Counted from the stretch's first letter, positions 7,901 through 19,041 are shown. The stretch is 64,000 nucleotides of DNA from Brevundimonas sp. SORGH_AS_0993 (GCF_030818545.1 NZ_JAUTAH010000001.1:2671001-2735000); one strand, 5' to 3'. The notes: generated by a model not told the origin, from the sequence alone. Translations and numbers: made by a program.

Positions 7901-8619
7901 GCCATCGCTGGGACGAGGCGCAGGCCCTGACCGTGCGGGTCGAGGGCGTATCGCCGCAAAGCGCATCGCAAGAGGCGGTGCTGGGCGGCGCCAACGCCCT
8001 GGCCGTGCGGACGGCGGCGGGGTGGGAGGTGGTGCAGTATCGCACCGCGGCCTTGGTCGACGGGACGGTGTGGCGTCTGACGGGCCTGTTGCGCGGGCAG
8101 CAGGGGACGGAGGCGGAGATGCGGGCGGGCGCACAGGCGGGCGCGGTGGTGGTGTTTCTGGACGAGGCGCTGGCGCGGGTCGAGATCGGGCCGGGTGAAC
8201 GGAGCCTGCCGCGGGTCTGTCGCGCCGGACCTGCGGGGGCGGCGCCGGGCGGGGCGGGCTTCACCCAGGCCGCCTTCACCCTGGAAGGTCGGCAGGAACG
8301 GCCCTGGTCGCCCAGCGGCCTGAGGGTCGAAACGACGGCGGCGGGCGCGGCCGTGCGCTGGACGCCGCGCGTGCGTCTGTACGGCGACCCCTGGGACGGG
8401 GAGCCGGCGGCGGTCGATCCCCTGCGGTTTCGCCTGAGGGTGCTGGAGGGCGCCGAGGTGCGGCGCACCCTGACGGTCGAGGGAACGGAGGCCCTGTACG
8501 CCGCCGCTGACCTGGCGGCGGACTTTCCGGGCGGGCCGGGGGCTTCGGCGCGGATCGCCGTGGCGCAATGGGGCGAACGCTGGGGCTGGGGGACGGAGGC
8601 GGAAATCGCCCTGGGCTGA
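4906..8619 (+). CDS. GTA gp15-like host-specificity (megatron) tail protein
   Basis: A 1237-residue protein, the largest in the cluster and close to the family's usual 1250-1320. It starts MAQVVLSAVGQSIGGPVGRV, the conserved hydrophobic N-terminus of GTA gp15. Domains in order: an N-terminal hub/attachment region (about 1-230); a TIM-barrel-like glycoside-hydrolase-type domain (about 250-680, with YAADWSEYFGRQ and DWYPPLTDWREG); a phage-tail protein domain (about 720-1000); and a C-terminal beta region. The protein forms the tail fibre/baseplate and is thought to contact and open the recipient envelope. RBS TTTGGAGG lies 7 bases upstream. It is the last gene of the GTA operon here. Confidence 0.92.
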   Translation: MAQVVLSAVGQSIGGPVGRVIGSTLGRAIDNRVIGSLGPARQIGPRLETLKVQGTAEGAPMACVFGRARVTGQVIWAARFLEGKHKSRAGKGGPKTVDYVYSLSFAVALCEGEIDGIGRVWADGRPMDLTGVAMRVHRGGEDQTPDPLIEAVEGISQAGSAGGSGGAPAYRGTAYVVFEDLPLGPFGDRVPQLSFEVFRRPRGASLRLEDRLEGVCLIPGAGEFALATEAVVRREGLTRTTAENVHNGEGRADLLASLDQLQAQLPNLKRVSLVVGWFGSDLRAGECRVRPGVERRDKPTEPMDWSVAGVGRAGAYVVSQVDGAPAYGGTPSDDSVRQAIRELKARGLEVTLYPFVFMDCPGYPWRGRIAGEDGAGAAAQVAALFGGAQDWGLRRMALHYARIAAEEGADGLLIGSEMRGLTWTRDAAGGFPAVDQFRALAAECRAVVGPGIKLSYAADWSEYFGRQAGGEVLFHLDPLWADPNIDHVSIDWYPPLTDWREGEGGVDADLFAAAADPAYLAAGVAGGEGFDWWYASAADRAAQVRTPIVDGAHGEDWLFRPKDLKGWWSNPHHDRPGGVRSAAPTAWAPGMKPVRFTEFGCAAVDRGGNAPNLFQDPKSGESALPPGSTGARDDAMQRAALEAVLGHFAVPENNPVSTVYGGPMLEGADAWCWDARPFPAFPAQDEVWADAGAWRAGHWLNGRLAGDGADLIAAILARGGLSVDEWTVEGVEGAAAGYLIDRPMRTRDALEPLLAAFDATAAERDGRVAVLGRVQTGLTIDEAALALPEDGASETTTRRLEPRPGAARVRFIDETADYQTGAVVVRSEDGAATGGGVDLDLPVVCGGGLARTTAERALDGEAVETLTVALGPLEALRLEPGDGVRRGGRDWRVTRLDLDETPKAGLEPLAARGPVIEDDDWRGGETPGAAGAPFLALLDLPPLPGQETDARPLMAAAAEPWRPMRLHAGASSQTLTPRGEATTPATVGVLVQPLGPGARHRWDEAQALTVRVEGVSPQSASQEAVLGGANALAVRTAAGWEVVQYRTAALVDGTVWRLTGLLRGQQGTEAEMRAGAQAGAVVVFLDEALARVEIGPGERSLPRVCRAGPAGAAPGGAGFTQAAFTLEGRQERPWSPSGLRVETTAAGAAVRWTPRVRLYGDPWDGEPAAVDPLRFRLRVLEGAEVRRTLTVEGTEALYAAADLAADFPGGPGASARIAVAQWGERWGWGTEAEIALG

Positions 8620-8716
8620 CGATTATGAGCGATTATGGGCGTTCGACCCTTTCAGGGCGGCGGGCCATGGCTTAACTGACAGCCTCTCGATTTTTGCAGA
8701 TGGAGCGACATCGGAC

Positions 8717-9655
8717 GTGGCAGGCGATCCCTACAAGGAACTGGGCGTTTCCAAGGGCGCGAGCGCGGACGAGATCAAGAAGGCGTTCCGCAAGCTGGCC
8801 AAGGACCTGCATCCGGACAAAAATCCCGGCGACAAGGCCGCCGAGGATCGGTTCAAGCGCATCACCGCCGCTTTCGACCTGCTGGGCGACAAGGACAAGC
8901 GCGCCAAATACGACGCCGGGCAGATCGACGGCGACGGCAACGAACAGTTCCGGGGCTTCGGCGGCGGACGGCCCAGCGGCAATCCGTTCGGACAGGGCGG
9001 CGGCTTCGGCGGTTTTCCGGGCGGCGGCGGCGGCGGCGGGCCGGGCGGCCGGGCCAGTTTCGAAGGCGTCGATCTGGACGACCTGTTCGGCATGTTCGGC
9101 GGGACCGGGCGTCAGCGCGGGGCGCGCGACTTCACCGCCCGCGGCCAGGACGTGAAGGCGACGCTGGATATCAGTCTGGAGGACGCCATCGCCGGGGCGA
9201 CGCGCCGCATCCAATTCTCGGACGGGCGCACTCTGGACGTGACCATTCCCAAGGGGGCGTCGGACGGCCAGAGCATCCGCCTGCGCGGCCAGGGCGCGCC
9301 GGGACGCGGCGCGGAGAACGGCGACGCCCTGATCGAGCTGCGGATCGAGCCGCACCCGATCTATCGCCGCGAAGGGGCGGACCTGACCATGGACCTGCCG
9401 GTGTCGGTCCCCGACGCCGTGCTGGGCGCCAAGGTGCGGGCGCCCACGCCCGAGGGCGAGGTTCAGGTGACGATCACGCCGGGCTCGAACTCGGGCAAGG
9501 TGTTGCGGCTGAAGGGGCGGGGCGCGTTCGACAAGGGGCGGCGCGGCGACCTGCTGGCGCGCCTGGTCGTCACCCTGCCGGATCAGCCGGACGAGGCCCT
9601 GACCCGGTTCGCCGAGGACTGGCGCGCCCATCGGCCCTATTCGCCCGGACGTTGA
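8717..9655 (+). CDS. DnaJ-class co-chaperone lacking the zinc-finger (CbpA-type)
   Basis: A 312-residue Hsp40 protein starting at GTG 8717 (AGDPYKELGVSKGASADEIK). The J domain spans residues 1-70 with the HPD motif in KDLHPDKNPG, needed to stimulate DnaK ATPase. A Gly/Phe-rich linker follows at about 75-115 (GGFGGFPGGGGGGGPGG). The C-terminal substrate-binding domains (about 145-300) follow directly, with IPKGASDGQSIRLRGQG; the four CXXCXGXG zinc repeats of true DnaJ are absent. The stop overlaps the open frame leading into serC, but the better serC start is 45 bases further on. Cytosolic. Confidence 0.92.
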   Translation: MAGDPYKELGVSKGASADEIKKAFRKLAKDLHPDKNPGDKAAEDRFKRITAAFDLLGDKDKRAKYDAGQIDGDGNEQFRGFGGGRPSGNPFGQGGGFGGFPGGGGGGGPGGRASFEGVDLDDLFGMFGGTGRQRGARDFTARGQDVKATLDISLEDAIAGATRRIQFSDGRTLDVTIPKGASDGQSIRLRGQGAPGRGAENGDALIELRIEPHPIYRREGADLTMDLPVSVPDAVLGAKVRAPTPEGEVQVTITPGSNSGKVLRLKGRGAFDKGRRGDLLARLVVTLPDQPDEALTRFAEDWRAHRPYSPGR

Positions 9656-9699
9656 GCGCTCACGCAGCGCGAAGCGCGGTAGCGCCAAGAGGAATGGTC

Positions 9700-10857
9700 A
9701 TGATCGCAAAGCCTGACATCAAGCCCGCGCGGCCTTGGTTCTCGTCCGGTCCGACGGCGAAACGGCCGGGATATCGGCTGGGCGGCCTGCCGCAGGAGCT
9801 GCTGGGTCGGGGCATCCGCGCGCCCGAGGTGGTGGAGCGGTTCGCCCATGGCCTGAGGCGCACGCGCGCGGTGCTGGAGGTTCCCGAGAGCCATGTGCTG
9901 CTCTACACGCCGGGCTCCGACACCGGGGCGGTCGAGGCGGCCCTGTGGGGGATGTTGGGCCAGCGGCCCGTGCAGGTCGTGGCCTTCGAGAATTTCGGCC
10001 TGACCTGGCTGGGGGACGTGCGCGATCATCTGAAGCTGACGCCCGAGGCCCTGACGGCGCCGTGGGGCGACCTGCCCGACCTGGGCCAGGTGGATTGGTC
10101 CAAAGACGTGGTGTTTCCGTGGAACGGCACGACCTCGGGCGTGCGCGTGCCGGACGGCGACTGGATCGCCGACGACCGCGAGGGGTTGGCCATCTGCGAC
10201 GCGACCTCGGCCGCCTTCGCCATGCCGCTGCCGTGGGACAAGCTGGATGTGGTGACGTTCAGCTTCCAGAAGGCGCTGGGCGGCGAGGCCGGGATCGGGG
10301 TCATGGCCCTGTCGCCGCGCGCCGTGGCGCGGCTGGATTCCTATCGGCCGGATCGGCCCGTGCCCAAGGTGCTGCGGATCACGGACGGCAAGGGGTTCGA
10401 ACGGGCCCTGGCCGACGGGGTGGCGATGAACACCTTTTCGGTCCTGACCATCGAGGACTGGATCGACGCCCTGGACTGGGCCGAGGGCGTGGGAGGCTTG
10501 AGCGAACTGATCCGGCGCACCGATGCCAACTCTGCCGCCCTGGCCGATTGGGTGGCGCGGACCGACTGGATCGACTTCCTGCCCGAACGGCCCGAAATCC
10601 GTTCGACCACCTCGGTCTGCCTGAAGTTCGTTGATCCGCGCGTGACCGGTCTGGACGACAAGGGGCAGAAGGCCTTCGTCACCCGCTTCAAGGCCCTGCT
10701 GGAAGGCGAGGGCGCCGTGTTCGACATGGAGCCGCATCGGAATGCCCCGCCGGGCCTGAGACTATGGTGCGGCTGTACGGTCGAGACGGCGGACGTGGTC
10801 GCCGCGACGCCCTGGCTGGAGTGGGCCTTCGAGGCGGCGGCGAGCGAGGTCGGATAA
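9700..10857 (+). CDS. serC: Phosphoserine aminotransferase
   Basis: A 385-residue PLP enzyme that converts 3-phosphohydroxypyruvate and glutamate to O-phosphoserine in serine synthesis. It has the features of the alphaproteobacterial SerC subtype: RPWFSSGPTAKRPGYRLGGL at the N-terminus, YTPGSDTGAVEAALWGMLG for phosphate binding, and a lysine in FSFQKALGGEAG for the PLP Schiff base. ATG 9700 is chosen because AAGAGGA sits 7 bases upstream; an ATG at 9694 is too close to it. In related genomes serA is often next to serC; here purA follows directly and no serA is present. Confidence 0.92.
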   Translation: MIAKPDIKPARPWFSSGPTAKRPGYRLGGLPQELLGRGIRAPEVVERFAHGLRRTRAVLEVPESHVLLYTPGSDTGAVEAALWGMLGQRPVQVVAFENFGLTWLGDVRDHLKLTPEALTAPWGDLPDLGQVDWSKDVVFPWNGTTSGVRVPDGDWIADDREGLAICDATSAAFAMPLPWDKLDVVTFSFQKALGGEAGIGVMALSPRAVARLDSYRPDRPVPKVLRITDGKGFERALADGVAMNTFSVLTIEDWIDALDWAEGVGGLSELIRRTDANSAALADWVARTDWIDFLPERPEIRSTTSVCLKFVDPRVTGLDDKGQKAFVTRFKALLEGEGAVFDMEPHRNAPPGLRLWCGCTVETADVVAATPWLEWAFEAAASEVG

Positions 10858-10928
10858 TCCCAGTTCTGGGACGACACCGGACGATTCCCCCGCTATAGGC
10901 TGCGCCCGCATTCAGCGGAGACAGTGCT

Positions 10929-12224
<1,296 letters not shown>

Positions 12225-12293
12225 AGCGGAGATTCAACGGGTTTTAACCCGCTCGGGGTAAGGGTTCTCGCGTCAAGCCGACGGAGCCCTTCC

Positions 12294-13097
12294 TTGTTCG
12301 CCGTTAACACCAAGACGCTGAGCCGCATCGAACCCGTCGTGCGGCGCGCCATCATCATCGACCCCAACCCCGCCGCCGTGCGTCTGCTGGCGGATGTGAT
12401 GAAGGGGCTCGGCGCCCGCGAAATCTATTCCGAGACCGACGACGAGCGGGCGCTGGAGCTGGCGCGCGACGTGGAGCCGGGCATCATTTTCGTGGAACGG
12501 TCCGGGCCGACGCTGAACGGCGAGACGCTGACGCGGCGGATCCGTCGGTCGAACATGGTGTGCCGCACCTCTCCCATCATCATGGTGACGACCGAGGCGA
12601 CGGCCGGCGCCATCAAGGGCGCGCGCGACGCGGGCGTCCACGAGTTTCTGCGCAAGCCCTTCACCACCGGCGATCTGTTCAAGCGGGTCGAGAACGTGGC
12701 GGTGAAGCCGAGGCCGTGGATCGAGGCCGTGAACTATGTCGGGCCAGATCGCCGACGCTTCAACTCGGGCGAATACGCCGGAACGCGCAAACGTCGCAGC
12801 GATACGGCGGCGGACAGCAACGAGAGCGTCCGGAATCAGGCCGTCCGCATCCTGACCTCGGCCATGGCGCAGTTCGATCAGGATCCGACCCAGGCGACGC
12901 GCGCCATTCGCCAGCAAGCCTCCACCCTGAAGACCGTGGCGGCCAGCATGGCGGATTCCACCCTGGCCATCGCGGCAGGGGGGCTGGAAGCCTATATCAA
13001 CGCCGGCCAGGTCACGCGGGCGGGGCTGGCCCAGCCGATCGGCGCGATCCTGGCCTTGGCCGAACCCCAGATGGCGACCATCGCCCAGGCGTCCTGA
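12294..13097 (+). CDS. Degenerate response-regulator receiver-domain protein
   Basis: A 267-residue protein with an N-terminal CheY-like fold (about 17-130). The usual acidic pair is reduced to one Asp (IIIDPNP). The phosphoacceptor position after the third strand is Glu (IIFVERSGPTLNG, E68) where Asp is normal. The switch Thr (IIMVTTEAT) and the Lys-Pro (FLRKPF) are kept. Glu at this site often mimics phosphorylation, so the domain may be constitutively active or signal-independent. The C-terminal 130 residues are helical and match no DNA-binding domain I recognise. Start TTG 12294 follows GGAG. It is convergent with rpoH, 16 bases apart. Confidence 0.8.
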   Translation: MFAVNTKTLSRIEPVVRRAIIIDPNPAAVRLLADVMKGLGAREIYSETDDERALELARDVEPGIIFVERSGPTLNGETLTRRIRRSNMVCRTSPIIMVTTEATAGAIKGARDAGVHEFLRKPFTTGDLFKRVENVAVKPRPWIEAVNYVGPDRRRFNSGEYAGTRKRRSDTAADSNESVRNQAVRILTSAMAQFDQDPTQATRAIRQQASTLKTVAASMADSTLAIAAGGLEAYINAGQVTRAGLAQPIGAILALAEPQMATIAQAS

Positions 13098-13113
13098 GAA
13101 ATCGGCCGCCGGT

Positions 13114-14001
13114 TCAGGCGTCGACCAGGTTGCGTTCCTCGGCGGCCGCGCGCATGGCCTTCTGCAGCTTTTCGAAGGCGCGGACCTCGATCTGACGGAC
13201 GCGCTCGCGGCTGACGCCGTACTGGCCGGCCAGCTCTTCCAGGGTGACGGGATCGTCCTTCAGGCGACGTTCGGTCAGGATGTGCTTTTCCCGATCCGTC
13301 AGCTCCTCCATGGCCTCCTGCAGCAGGCTCATGCGGATGCCCTTTTCCTCGTCGTCGGCGAGCTGGGTTTCCTGGGAGACGGCGGTGTCGTCGGCCAGCC
13401 AGTCCTGCCATTCGCTTTCGCCGTCGGCGCGTAGCGGCGCGTTCAGCGAGGCGTCGCCGCCGAGGCGACGGTTCATGTCGGTGACTTCCTGTTCCGACAC
13501 GCCCAGCTTGGTGGCGATAGCCGACAGGTGTTCGGGGTGCAGGTCGCCTTCCTCGAAGGCCGAGATCTGGCTCTTGGCCTTGCGAAGGTTGAAGAACAGC
13601 TTCTTTTGCGCGGCGGTGGTGCCCATCTTCACCAGGGACCAGGAGCGCAGGATGTATTCCTGGATCGAGGCCCTGATCCACCACATGGCGTAGGTCGCCA
13701 GGCGGAAGCCCTTGTCCGGGTCGAACTTCTTGACGGCCTGCATCAGGCCGACGTTGCCCTCGGAAATCACTTCGCCGATCGGCAGGCCGTAGCCGCGATA
13801 GCCCATGGCGATCTTGGCCACGAGGCGCAGGTGGGAGGTGACGAGACGGTGGGCGGCCTCCGGGTCCTGATGCTCGGACCAACGTTTGGCGAGCATGAAC
13901 TCCTCGTCCTTGGTCAGCATCGGAAACTTGCGGATTTCCGTCAGATAACGCGACAGGCCCTGTTCAGGCGACATCACCGCGAGCGTGTTGTTGGCAGCCA
14001 T
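13114..14001 (-). CDS. rpoH: RNA polymerase heat-shock sigma factor sigma-32
   Basis: A 295-residue sigma-70 family factor. Region 2 carries EGNVGLMQAVKKFDPDKGFR with YAMWWIRASIQEYI. The RpoH box QKKLFFNLRKAK, diagnostic for sigma-32, lies just after it. Region 4 has ERRLKDDPVTLEELAGQYGV and SRERVRQIEVRAFEKLQKAM as the -35-binding helix-turn-helix. It directs RNA polymerase to chaperone and protease genes. ATG 14001 is chosen because GGAGGGA lies 5 bases upstream, and the usual N-terminus (MAANNTLAVMSPEQG) starts there. Confidence 0.96.
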   Translation of the reverse strand: MAANNTLAVMSPEQGLSRYLTEIRKFPMLTKDEEFMLAKRWSEHQDPEAAHRLVTSHLRLVAKIAMGYRGYGLPIGEVISEGNVGLMQAVKKFDPDKGFRLATYAMWWIRASIQEYILRSWSLVKMGTTAAQKKLFFNLRKAKSQISAFEEGDLHPEHLSAIATKLGVSEQEVTDMNRRLGGDASLNAPLRADGESEWQDWLADDTAVSQETQLADDEEKGIRMSLLQEAMEELTDREKHILTERRLKDDPVTLEELAGQYGVSRERVRQIEVRAFEKLQKAMRAAAEERNLVDA

Positions 14002-14212
14002 ATGGTCCCTCCGACCGTCTAGACGAGCGGGCTCTCCGGCATCGGCCACCGAACGTGCACCGACGTCTCACCCCTCAACCGGCAAGGTAGCGATGGGTTG
14101 CCGCCTTTTTTAGGGGCGGAGCGTCACACGAAAGCGTGACCGTGACCCCGGCGCCACTCACGCCGACCGACATCCCACATGGGGCGTGTCCGTTTCTATT
14201 CAAGACCCGCTA

Positions 14213-14518
14213 TCAGAGGCCGAGGATGGTGCGATAGGTCGGGTGCACGACCTCCGCATGCTCGGGATGCTTCTGAAGATAGGCCGCGAAGAACGGACAG
14301 ACGGGCAGAATCAAAAGGCCGCGCGCCTTGGCGTCCGCCAGGACGTGGCGGGCCAGGCGGCTGGCGATCCCCTGTCCTTCCAGACGTTCCGGCACCAGGG
14401 TCTCGGTGATCATCAGGTTAGGCGGGGACAGATTGTAGGTGACGACCGCCGTTTCTCCATCGACCACCAGTTCGTAGCGATTGCGATCGGCGGTGTCGTG
14501 AATGTCTGGGTCTAGCAT
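14213..14518 (-). CDS. Small GNAT-fold N-acetyltransferase (YidJ/PF14542-like)
   Basis: A 101-residue single-domain protein. It matches the small GNAT-like family related to YjdJ: RYELVVDGETAVVTYN at the start, LVPERLEGQGIASRLARHVL with an acetyl-CoA-binding Q-G-x-A/G motif, then LPVCPFFAAYLQKHPEH, which is strongly conserved in this family. Substrate unknown. It lies immediately downstream of rluD on the same strand (8 bases between stop and start), so it is probably co-transcribed with it. Confidence 0.85.
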   Translation of the reverse strand: MLDPDIHDTADRNRYELVVDGETAVVTYNLSPPNLMITETLVPERLEGQGIASRLARHVLADAKARGLLILPVCPFFAAYLQKHPEHAEVVHPTYRTILGL

Positions 14519-14525
14519 GAGGTTC

Positions 14526-15557
<1,032 letters not shown>

Positions 15558-15636
15558 GGCCCTTCCTAGCACGACCGGCCGCTTGCGCGAGGACGCGATG
15601 ACGGTCGATAGTGGGGCGGGGGCGTAGGGGATTTCG

Positions 15637-16272
15637 ATGAAGCGGTGGATCATCGCGGGCGGCGTCGTCGCCTTGGCGGCCCTTCTGGGCAGTTGCACGA
15701 CCATGAGCAAGGACGAATGCCTGGCCGGCGCCTGGGGCGAAAAGGGCTATGCCGACGGGGCGGCCGGCTATCCGATGTCGCGGTTGGACGACCATGCCAA
15801 GGCCTGCGCCAAATATCAGGTCGCGCCGAACCCGACGGCCTATGAATCGGCGCGGGAAGACGGCTTGCGGACCTATTGCACCTTTCGGCGCGGCTGGGAG
15901 GAAGGGCGGTCGGGCAATGCCTACTACGGCGTCTGTCGCCCCGAGGAGGAGGCGGACTTCCTGCCCGCCTATCAGGACGGGCGGCGGCTGCACGAGGTGG
16001 AAGAGGCCGTGTCCTCGGCCGAAAGCGCGCTGAACAGCGCCGAGGCCCGCATCGGAGACCGCGAGGACAAGCTGGACGCCAAGGAGCGCGAACTGCGCGG
16101 CGAGGGCCTGACCGACGAACAGCGGGACCGGGTGCGGGACCGTATCAGCGAGGTGCGCGGCGAAATTCGGCAGGCGCGTCGCGCGGCGCGAGAGGCGCGC
16201 GACGCCCTGGACCAGGCGGAATGGGACCTGCGCCGGGTGCGGCTGGAGTTGGCTGGCCGCTACCCGATCTAG
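15637..16272 (+). CDS. DUF2799 lipoprotein
   Basis: A 211-residue secreted protein. A signal peptide with lipobox (VALAALLGSC, Cys20) indicates lipid anchoring. The DUF2799 region (about 24-115) carries repeated G-x-x-D/E-G motifs: CLAGAWGEKGYADGAAGYP, YESAREDGLRTYC, and GWEEGRSGNAYYGVC with paired cysteines. Residues 120-205 form a highly charged helix likely to be a coiled coil (DEQRDRVRDRISEVRGEIRQ). Function of the family is unknown. It stands alone between rluD and fba. Confidence 0.85.
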   Translation: MKRWIIAGGVVALAALLGSCTTMSKDECLAGAWGEKGYADGAAGYPMSRLDDHAKACAKYQVAPNPTAYESAREDGLRTYCTFRRGWEEGRSGNAYYGVCRPEEEADFLPAYQDGRRLHEVEEAVSSAESALNSAEARIGDREDKLDAKERELRGEGLTDEQRDRVRDRISEVRGEIRQARRAAREARDALDQAEWDLRRVRLELAGRYPI

Positions 16273-16314
16273 GCGCCGTCGGCTCGCGCCGCCCCGATTC
16301 AGGCCGCTCCGAAT

Positions 16315-17400
16315 TCAGGCGGCCTTGACGGAGGCGCCGCGGAAGGACGGGTCGAGGTCGCCCGAGGCGTAGCGCTTGGCCATCTGGGCGGTGGACAGGG
16401 GGCGGATCTTGGACGCCTGGCCCTCGCAGCCGAACTGCTGATAGCGCTCCATGCAGAGCGTCTTCATCGCTTCCTTGGCGGGCTTCAGATAGGCGCGGGG
16501 ATCGAACTCGCCCGGCTTTTCGGCCAGCACCTTGCGGATGGCGCCGGTGATGGCCATGCGGTTGTCGGTGTCGATGTTGACCTTGCGCACGCCGTGTTTG
16601 ATGCCGCGCTGGATTTCCTCGACGGGCACGCCCCAGGTCTGGGGCATCTGGCCGCCGTAGGCGTTGATGATGTCCTGCAGGTCCTGCGGCACCGACGAGG
16701 AGCCGTGCATCACCAGGTGGGTGTTGGGCAGGCGGCGGTGGATTTCCTCGATCACATTCATGGCCAGCACGTCGCCGTCCGGCTTGCGCGTGAACTTGTA
16801 GGCGCCGTGCGAGGTGCCCATGGCGATGGCCAGGGCGTCGACCTTGGTGGCGGCGACGAAGTCGACCGCTTGATCCGGGTCGGTCAGCAGTTGGGAGTGG
16901 TCCAGCTTGCCCTCGAAGCCGTGGCCGTCCTCGGCCTCGCCCATGCCGGTCTCCAGCGAGCCCAGAACCCCGAGTTCGCCCTCGACCGAGACGCCGCAGG
17001 CGTGGGCCATTTCGGTGACGCGGCGGGTGACCTCGACATTGTACTCGTAGCTGGCGGGCGTCTTGGCGTCCTCTTCCAGCGAGCCGTCCATCATGACGCT
17101 GGTGAAACCGTACTGGATGGCGGTGGCGCAGGTCGCCGGGCCGTTGCCGTGGTCCTGGTGCATGCAGACCGGGATGTGCGGATAAAGCTCGGCCAGAGCG
17201 TCGATCAGCTTGGCCAGGACGATGTCGTTGGCGTAATTTCTGGCGCCGCGGCTCGCTTGAATGATCACGGGCGCGTTGACCTCGTGGGCCGCCTCCATGA
17301 TCGCCAGACCCTGCTCCATGTTGTTGATATTATAGGCCGGCAGGCCGTAATCGTTCTCTGCTGCGTGATCGAGCAGCTGTCGCAGCGTGATGCGCGCCAT
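16315..17400 (-). CDS. fba: Fructose-bisphosphate aldolase, class II (Calvin-cycle subtype)
   Basis: A 361-residue zinc-dependent aldolase that splits or forms fructose 1,6-bisphosphate. Motifs seen: [20 protein letters not shown], zinc-binding [64 protein letters not shown], and [11 protein letters not shown]. Length (about 345-360) and the C-terminal [13 protein letters not shown] place it with the CbbA-like subgroup. ATG 17400 has AGGAG 8 bases upstream. It is the last gene of the gap-pgk-fba series on this strand, 142 bases after pgk. Confidence 0.96.
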   Translation of the reverse strand: MARITLRQLLDHAAENDYGLPAYNINNMEQGLAIMEAAHEVNAPVIIQASRGARNYANDIVLAKLIDALAELYPHIPVCMHQDHGNGPATCATAIQYGFTSVMMDGSLEEDAKTPASYEYNVEVTRRVTEMAHACGVSVEGELGVLGSLETGMGEAEDGHGFEGKLDHSQLLTDPDQAVDFVAATKVDALAIAMGTSHGAYKFTRKPDGDVLAMNVIEEIHRRLPNTHLVMHGSSSVPQDLQDIINAYGGQMPQTWGVPVEEIQRGIKHGVRKVNIDTDNRMAITGAIRKVLAEKPGEFDPRAYLKPAKEAMKTLCMERYQQFGCEGQASKIRPLSTAQMAKRYASGDLDPSFRGASVKAA

Positions 17401-17542
17401 GATGAAATCTCCTGAGCCGAACAGTCTTTTTTGATTGGGGCGGAGATTAGCGGCGCGGCGCGCCGAAGTCACGCCGTGTTACAGCCGCTGAACTACGGTT
17501 TGCGACGAGGGACGGCAGGCGTGATCCGCCTGCATCGTCCGC

Positions 17543-18739
17543 TCAAGCCCTGAGCGCCTCGACGCCCGGCAGGGGCTTGCCCTCCATCCATTCCAGGAAG
17601 GCGCCCCCGGCGGTGGACACGAAGGTCATGTCGTCCGCCACCCCGGCGTGGTTCAGGGCCGCGACCGTGTCGCCGCCGCCGCCGACGGCGATCAGGACGC
17701 CGGCCTTGGCCAGGGCCGCCGCATGACGGGCGACCGTCACGGTGGCGGCGTCGAAGGGCGGCACCTCGAACACGCCCAGGGGGCCGTTCCAGATCAGGGT
17801 CTTGGACGCCGTCAGGGCCTCCAGCAGACGCGCGACCGTGGCCGGGCCGGCGTCCAGGATCTTGTCGTCGGCGGACAGGGCGGCGCCGGCGGCGACGGGG
17901 CGCGAGGCGGCGCCCGGCTTCACCTCGGTCGCCACCACGAAATCGACGGGGAGCAGCAGCTCGCATCCGCGCTTTTCGGCCTCGGCCATGATCTCGCGCG
18001 CCGTGTCGGCCATGTCGCGTTCGGCCAGGGAGCCGCCGATATCGATCCCTTGCGCGAACAGGAAGGTGTTGGCCATGCCGCCGCCGATGGCCAGGCGGTC
18101 CAGCTTGCCGACCAGATTCTTCAGCAGGTCCAGCTTGGTCGAGACCTTGGCGCCGCCGACGATGCCGACGACCGGCTTCTGCGGCTTGCCGAGCGCTGCA
18201 TCCAGGGCGTCCAGTTCGCGGCGCATGGATTCGCCGGCGTAGGCGGGCAGGTGGTGCGCCACCCCCTCGGTCGAGGCGTGGGCGCGGTGGGCGGCCGAGA
18301 AGGCGTCGTTGACATAGAGGTCGCCCAGGTCGGCCAGCTTCTGGGCGAAGACCGGATCGTTGGCCTCTTCCGCCGCGTGGAAGCGCACGTTCTCCAACAG
18401 AACCACGCCGCCGGCGTCCAGGTCGCGGATGGCCTCGACGGCGTCCGGGCCGATGCAGTCCTCGGCGAAGCGGACGGGGGCGCCCAGCAGGGCTTCCAGC
18501 GGTTCGACGACCGGCTTCAGGCTCATCGACGGGACACGCTGGCCCTTGGGACGGTCGAAGTGGGCCAGAAGGGCCACCTTGGCGCCGGCGTCACGCAGGC
18601 GCTGGATCGTCGGCAGGGCGACCCGCAGCCGGGTGTCGTCCGTGACCTTGCCGCCCTCCATCGGCACGTTGAAGTCCACGCGGACCAGGGCCGTCTTGCC
18701 GGCGAGATCCTTGGCGTCGTCGAGGGTGCGGAAGGTCAT
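17543..18739 (-). CDS. pgk: Phosphoglycerate kinase
   Basis: A 398-residue glycolytic kinase (1,3-bisphosphoglycerate + ADP to 3-phosphoglycerate + ATP), of standard length. Motifs: [20 protein letters not shown] at the N-terminus, [37 protein letters not shown], and the C-terminal nucleotide loop [13 protein letters not shown] with [19 protein letters not shown] 18739 gives the canonical [15 protein letters not shown] start. The 40 bases between it and the small membrane ORF are consistent with one transcript from gap. Confidence 0.97.
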   Translation of the reverse strand: MTFRTLDDAKDLAGKTALVRVDFNVPMEGGKVTDDTRLRVALPTIQRLRDAGAKVALLAHFDRPKGQRVPSMSLKPVVEPLEALLGAPVRFAEDCIGPDAVEAIRDLDAGGVVLLENVRFHAAEEANDPVFAQKLADLGDLYVNDAFSAAHRAHASTEGVAHHLPAYAGESMRRELDALDAALGKPQKPVVGIVGGAKVSTKLDLLKNLVGKLDRLAIGGGMANTFLFAQGIDIGGSLAERDMADTAREIMAEAEKRGCELLLPVDFVVATEVKPGAASRPVAAGAALSADDKILDAGPATVARLLEALTASKTLIWNGPLGVFEVPPFDAATVTVARHAAALAKAGVLIAVGGGGDTVAALNHAGVADDMTFVSTAGGAFLEWMEGKPLPGVEALRA

Positions 18740-18779
18740 GTCAAAGTTCCAGAAAGTCGAGCAGAGATTTGGCGCTGCC

Positions 18780-19037
18780 TTACATTTGGCTCCAGCCGAC
18801 AATCACATAGGCCATAAAGGCCCCGACGCTTAATTCCAACATGAGCGCGAGTAAGGCCAGTGTATTGCCTAGGGCACGGTTCCGCCCTTGCGGCGCATTA
18901 TTGCCCCAGAGCGAGGCCGTCCAGATGGCGCTGCCGATCCACATGGGAATCAGAAAAAAGTTGAATACGGCAGCGCTCGTTAGAAGCAGGATGATGGGTG
19001 CAGTCAATGCCAGTAAGATCGAAAGCACCCATTTCAT
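18780..19037 (-). CDS. Small two-helix membrane protein of unknown function
   Basis: An 85-residue protein ([20 protein letters not shown]...) with three hydrophobic stretches, at about 4-22, 24-45 and 58-82, the first possibly a signal anchor. I do not recognise a family. It sits between gap and pgk, with 4 bases after gap and 40 before pgk, so it must be co-transcribed with them. Its base composition is visibly lower in GC than its neighbours, with codons such as ATA, TTA and AAT that they avoid, suggesting later insertion into the operon. Confidence 0.6.
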   Translation of the reverse strand: MKWVLSILLALTAPIILLLTSAAVFNFFLIPMWIGSAIWTASLWGNNAPQGRNRALGNTLALLALMLELSVGAFMAYVIVGWSQM

Positions 19038-19041
19038 GGCG

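Noticed and set aside
5707..8568. 953-codon open frame on the minus strand opposite gp15
   Set aside because: Low-complexity Arg/Pro/Gly-rich translation typical of the antisense frame of GC-rich genes; gp15 on the other strand is a clear family member.
1..8619. A conventional prophage
   Set aside because: Gene order gp8-gp15 and the individual families match the alphaproteobacterial gene transfer agent; no integrase, lysis or replication genes and no attachment sites are seen in this part.
12238..12251. CGGGTTTTAACCCG as a terminator or CtrA site after purA
   Set aside because: The stem is short, no T tract follows, and there is only one TTAA half-site, so neither call is supported.
14126..14143. 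GTCACACGAAAGCGTGAC dyad upstream of rpoH as a heat-shock operator
   Set aside because: Only a five-base stem; it does not match CIRCE or a sigma-32 promoter and lies over 120 bases from the start.
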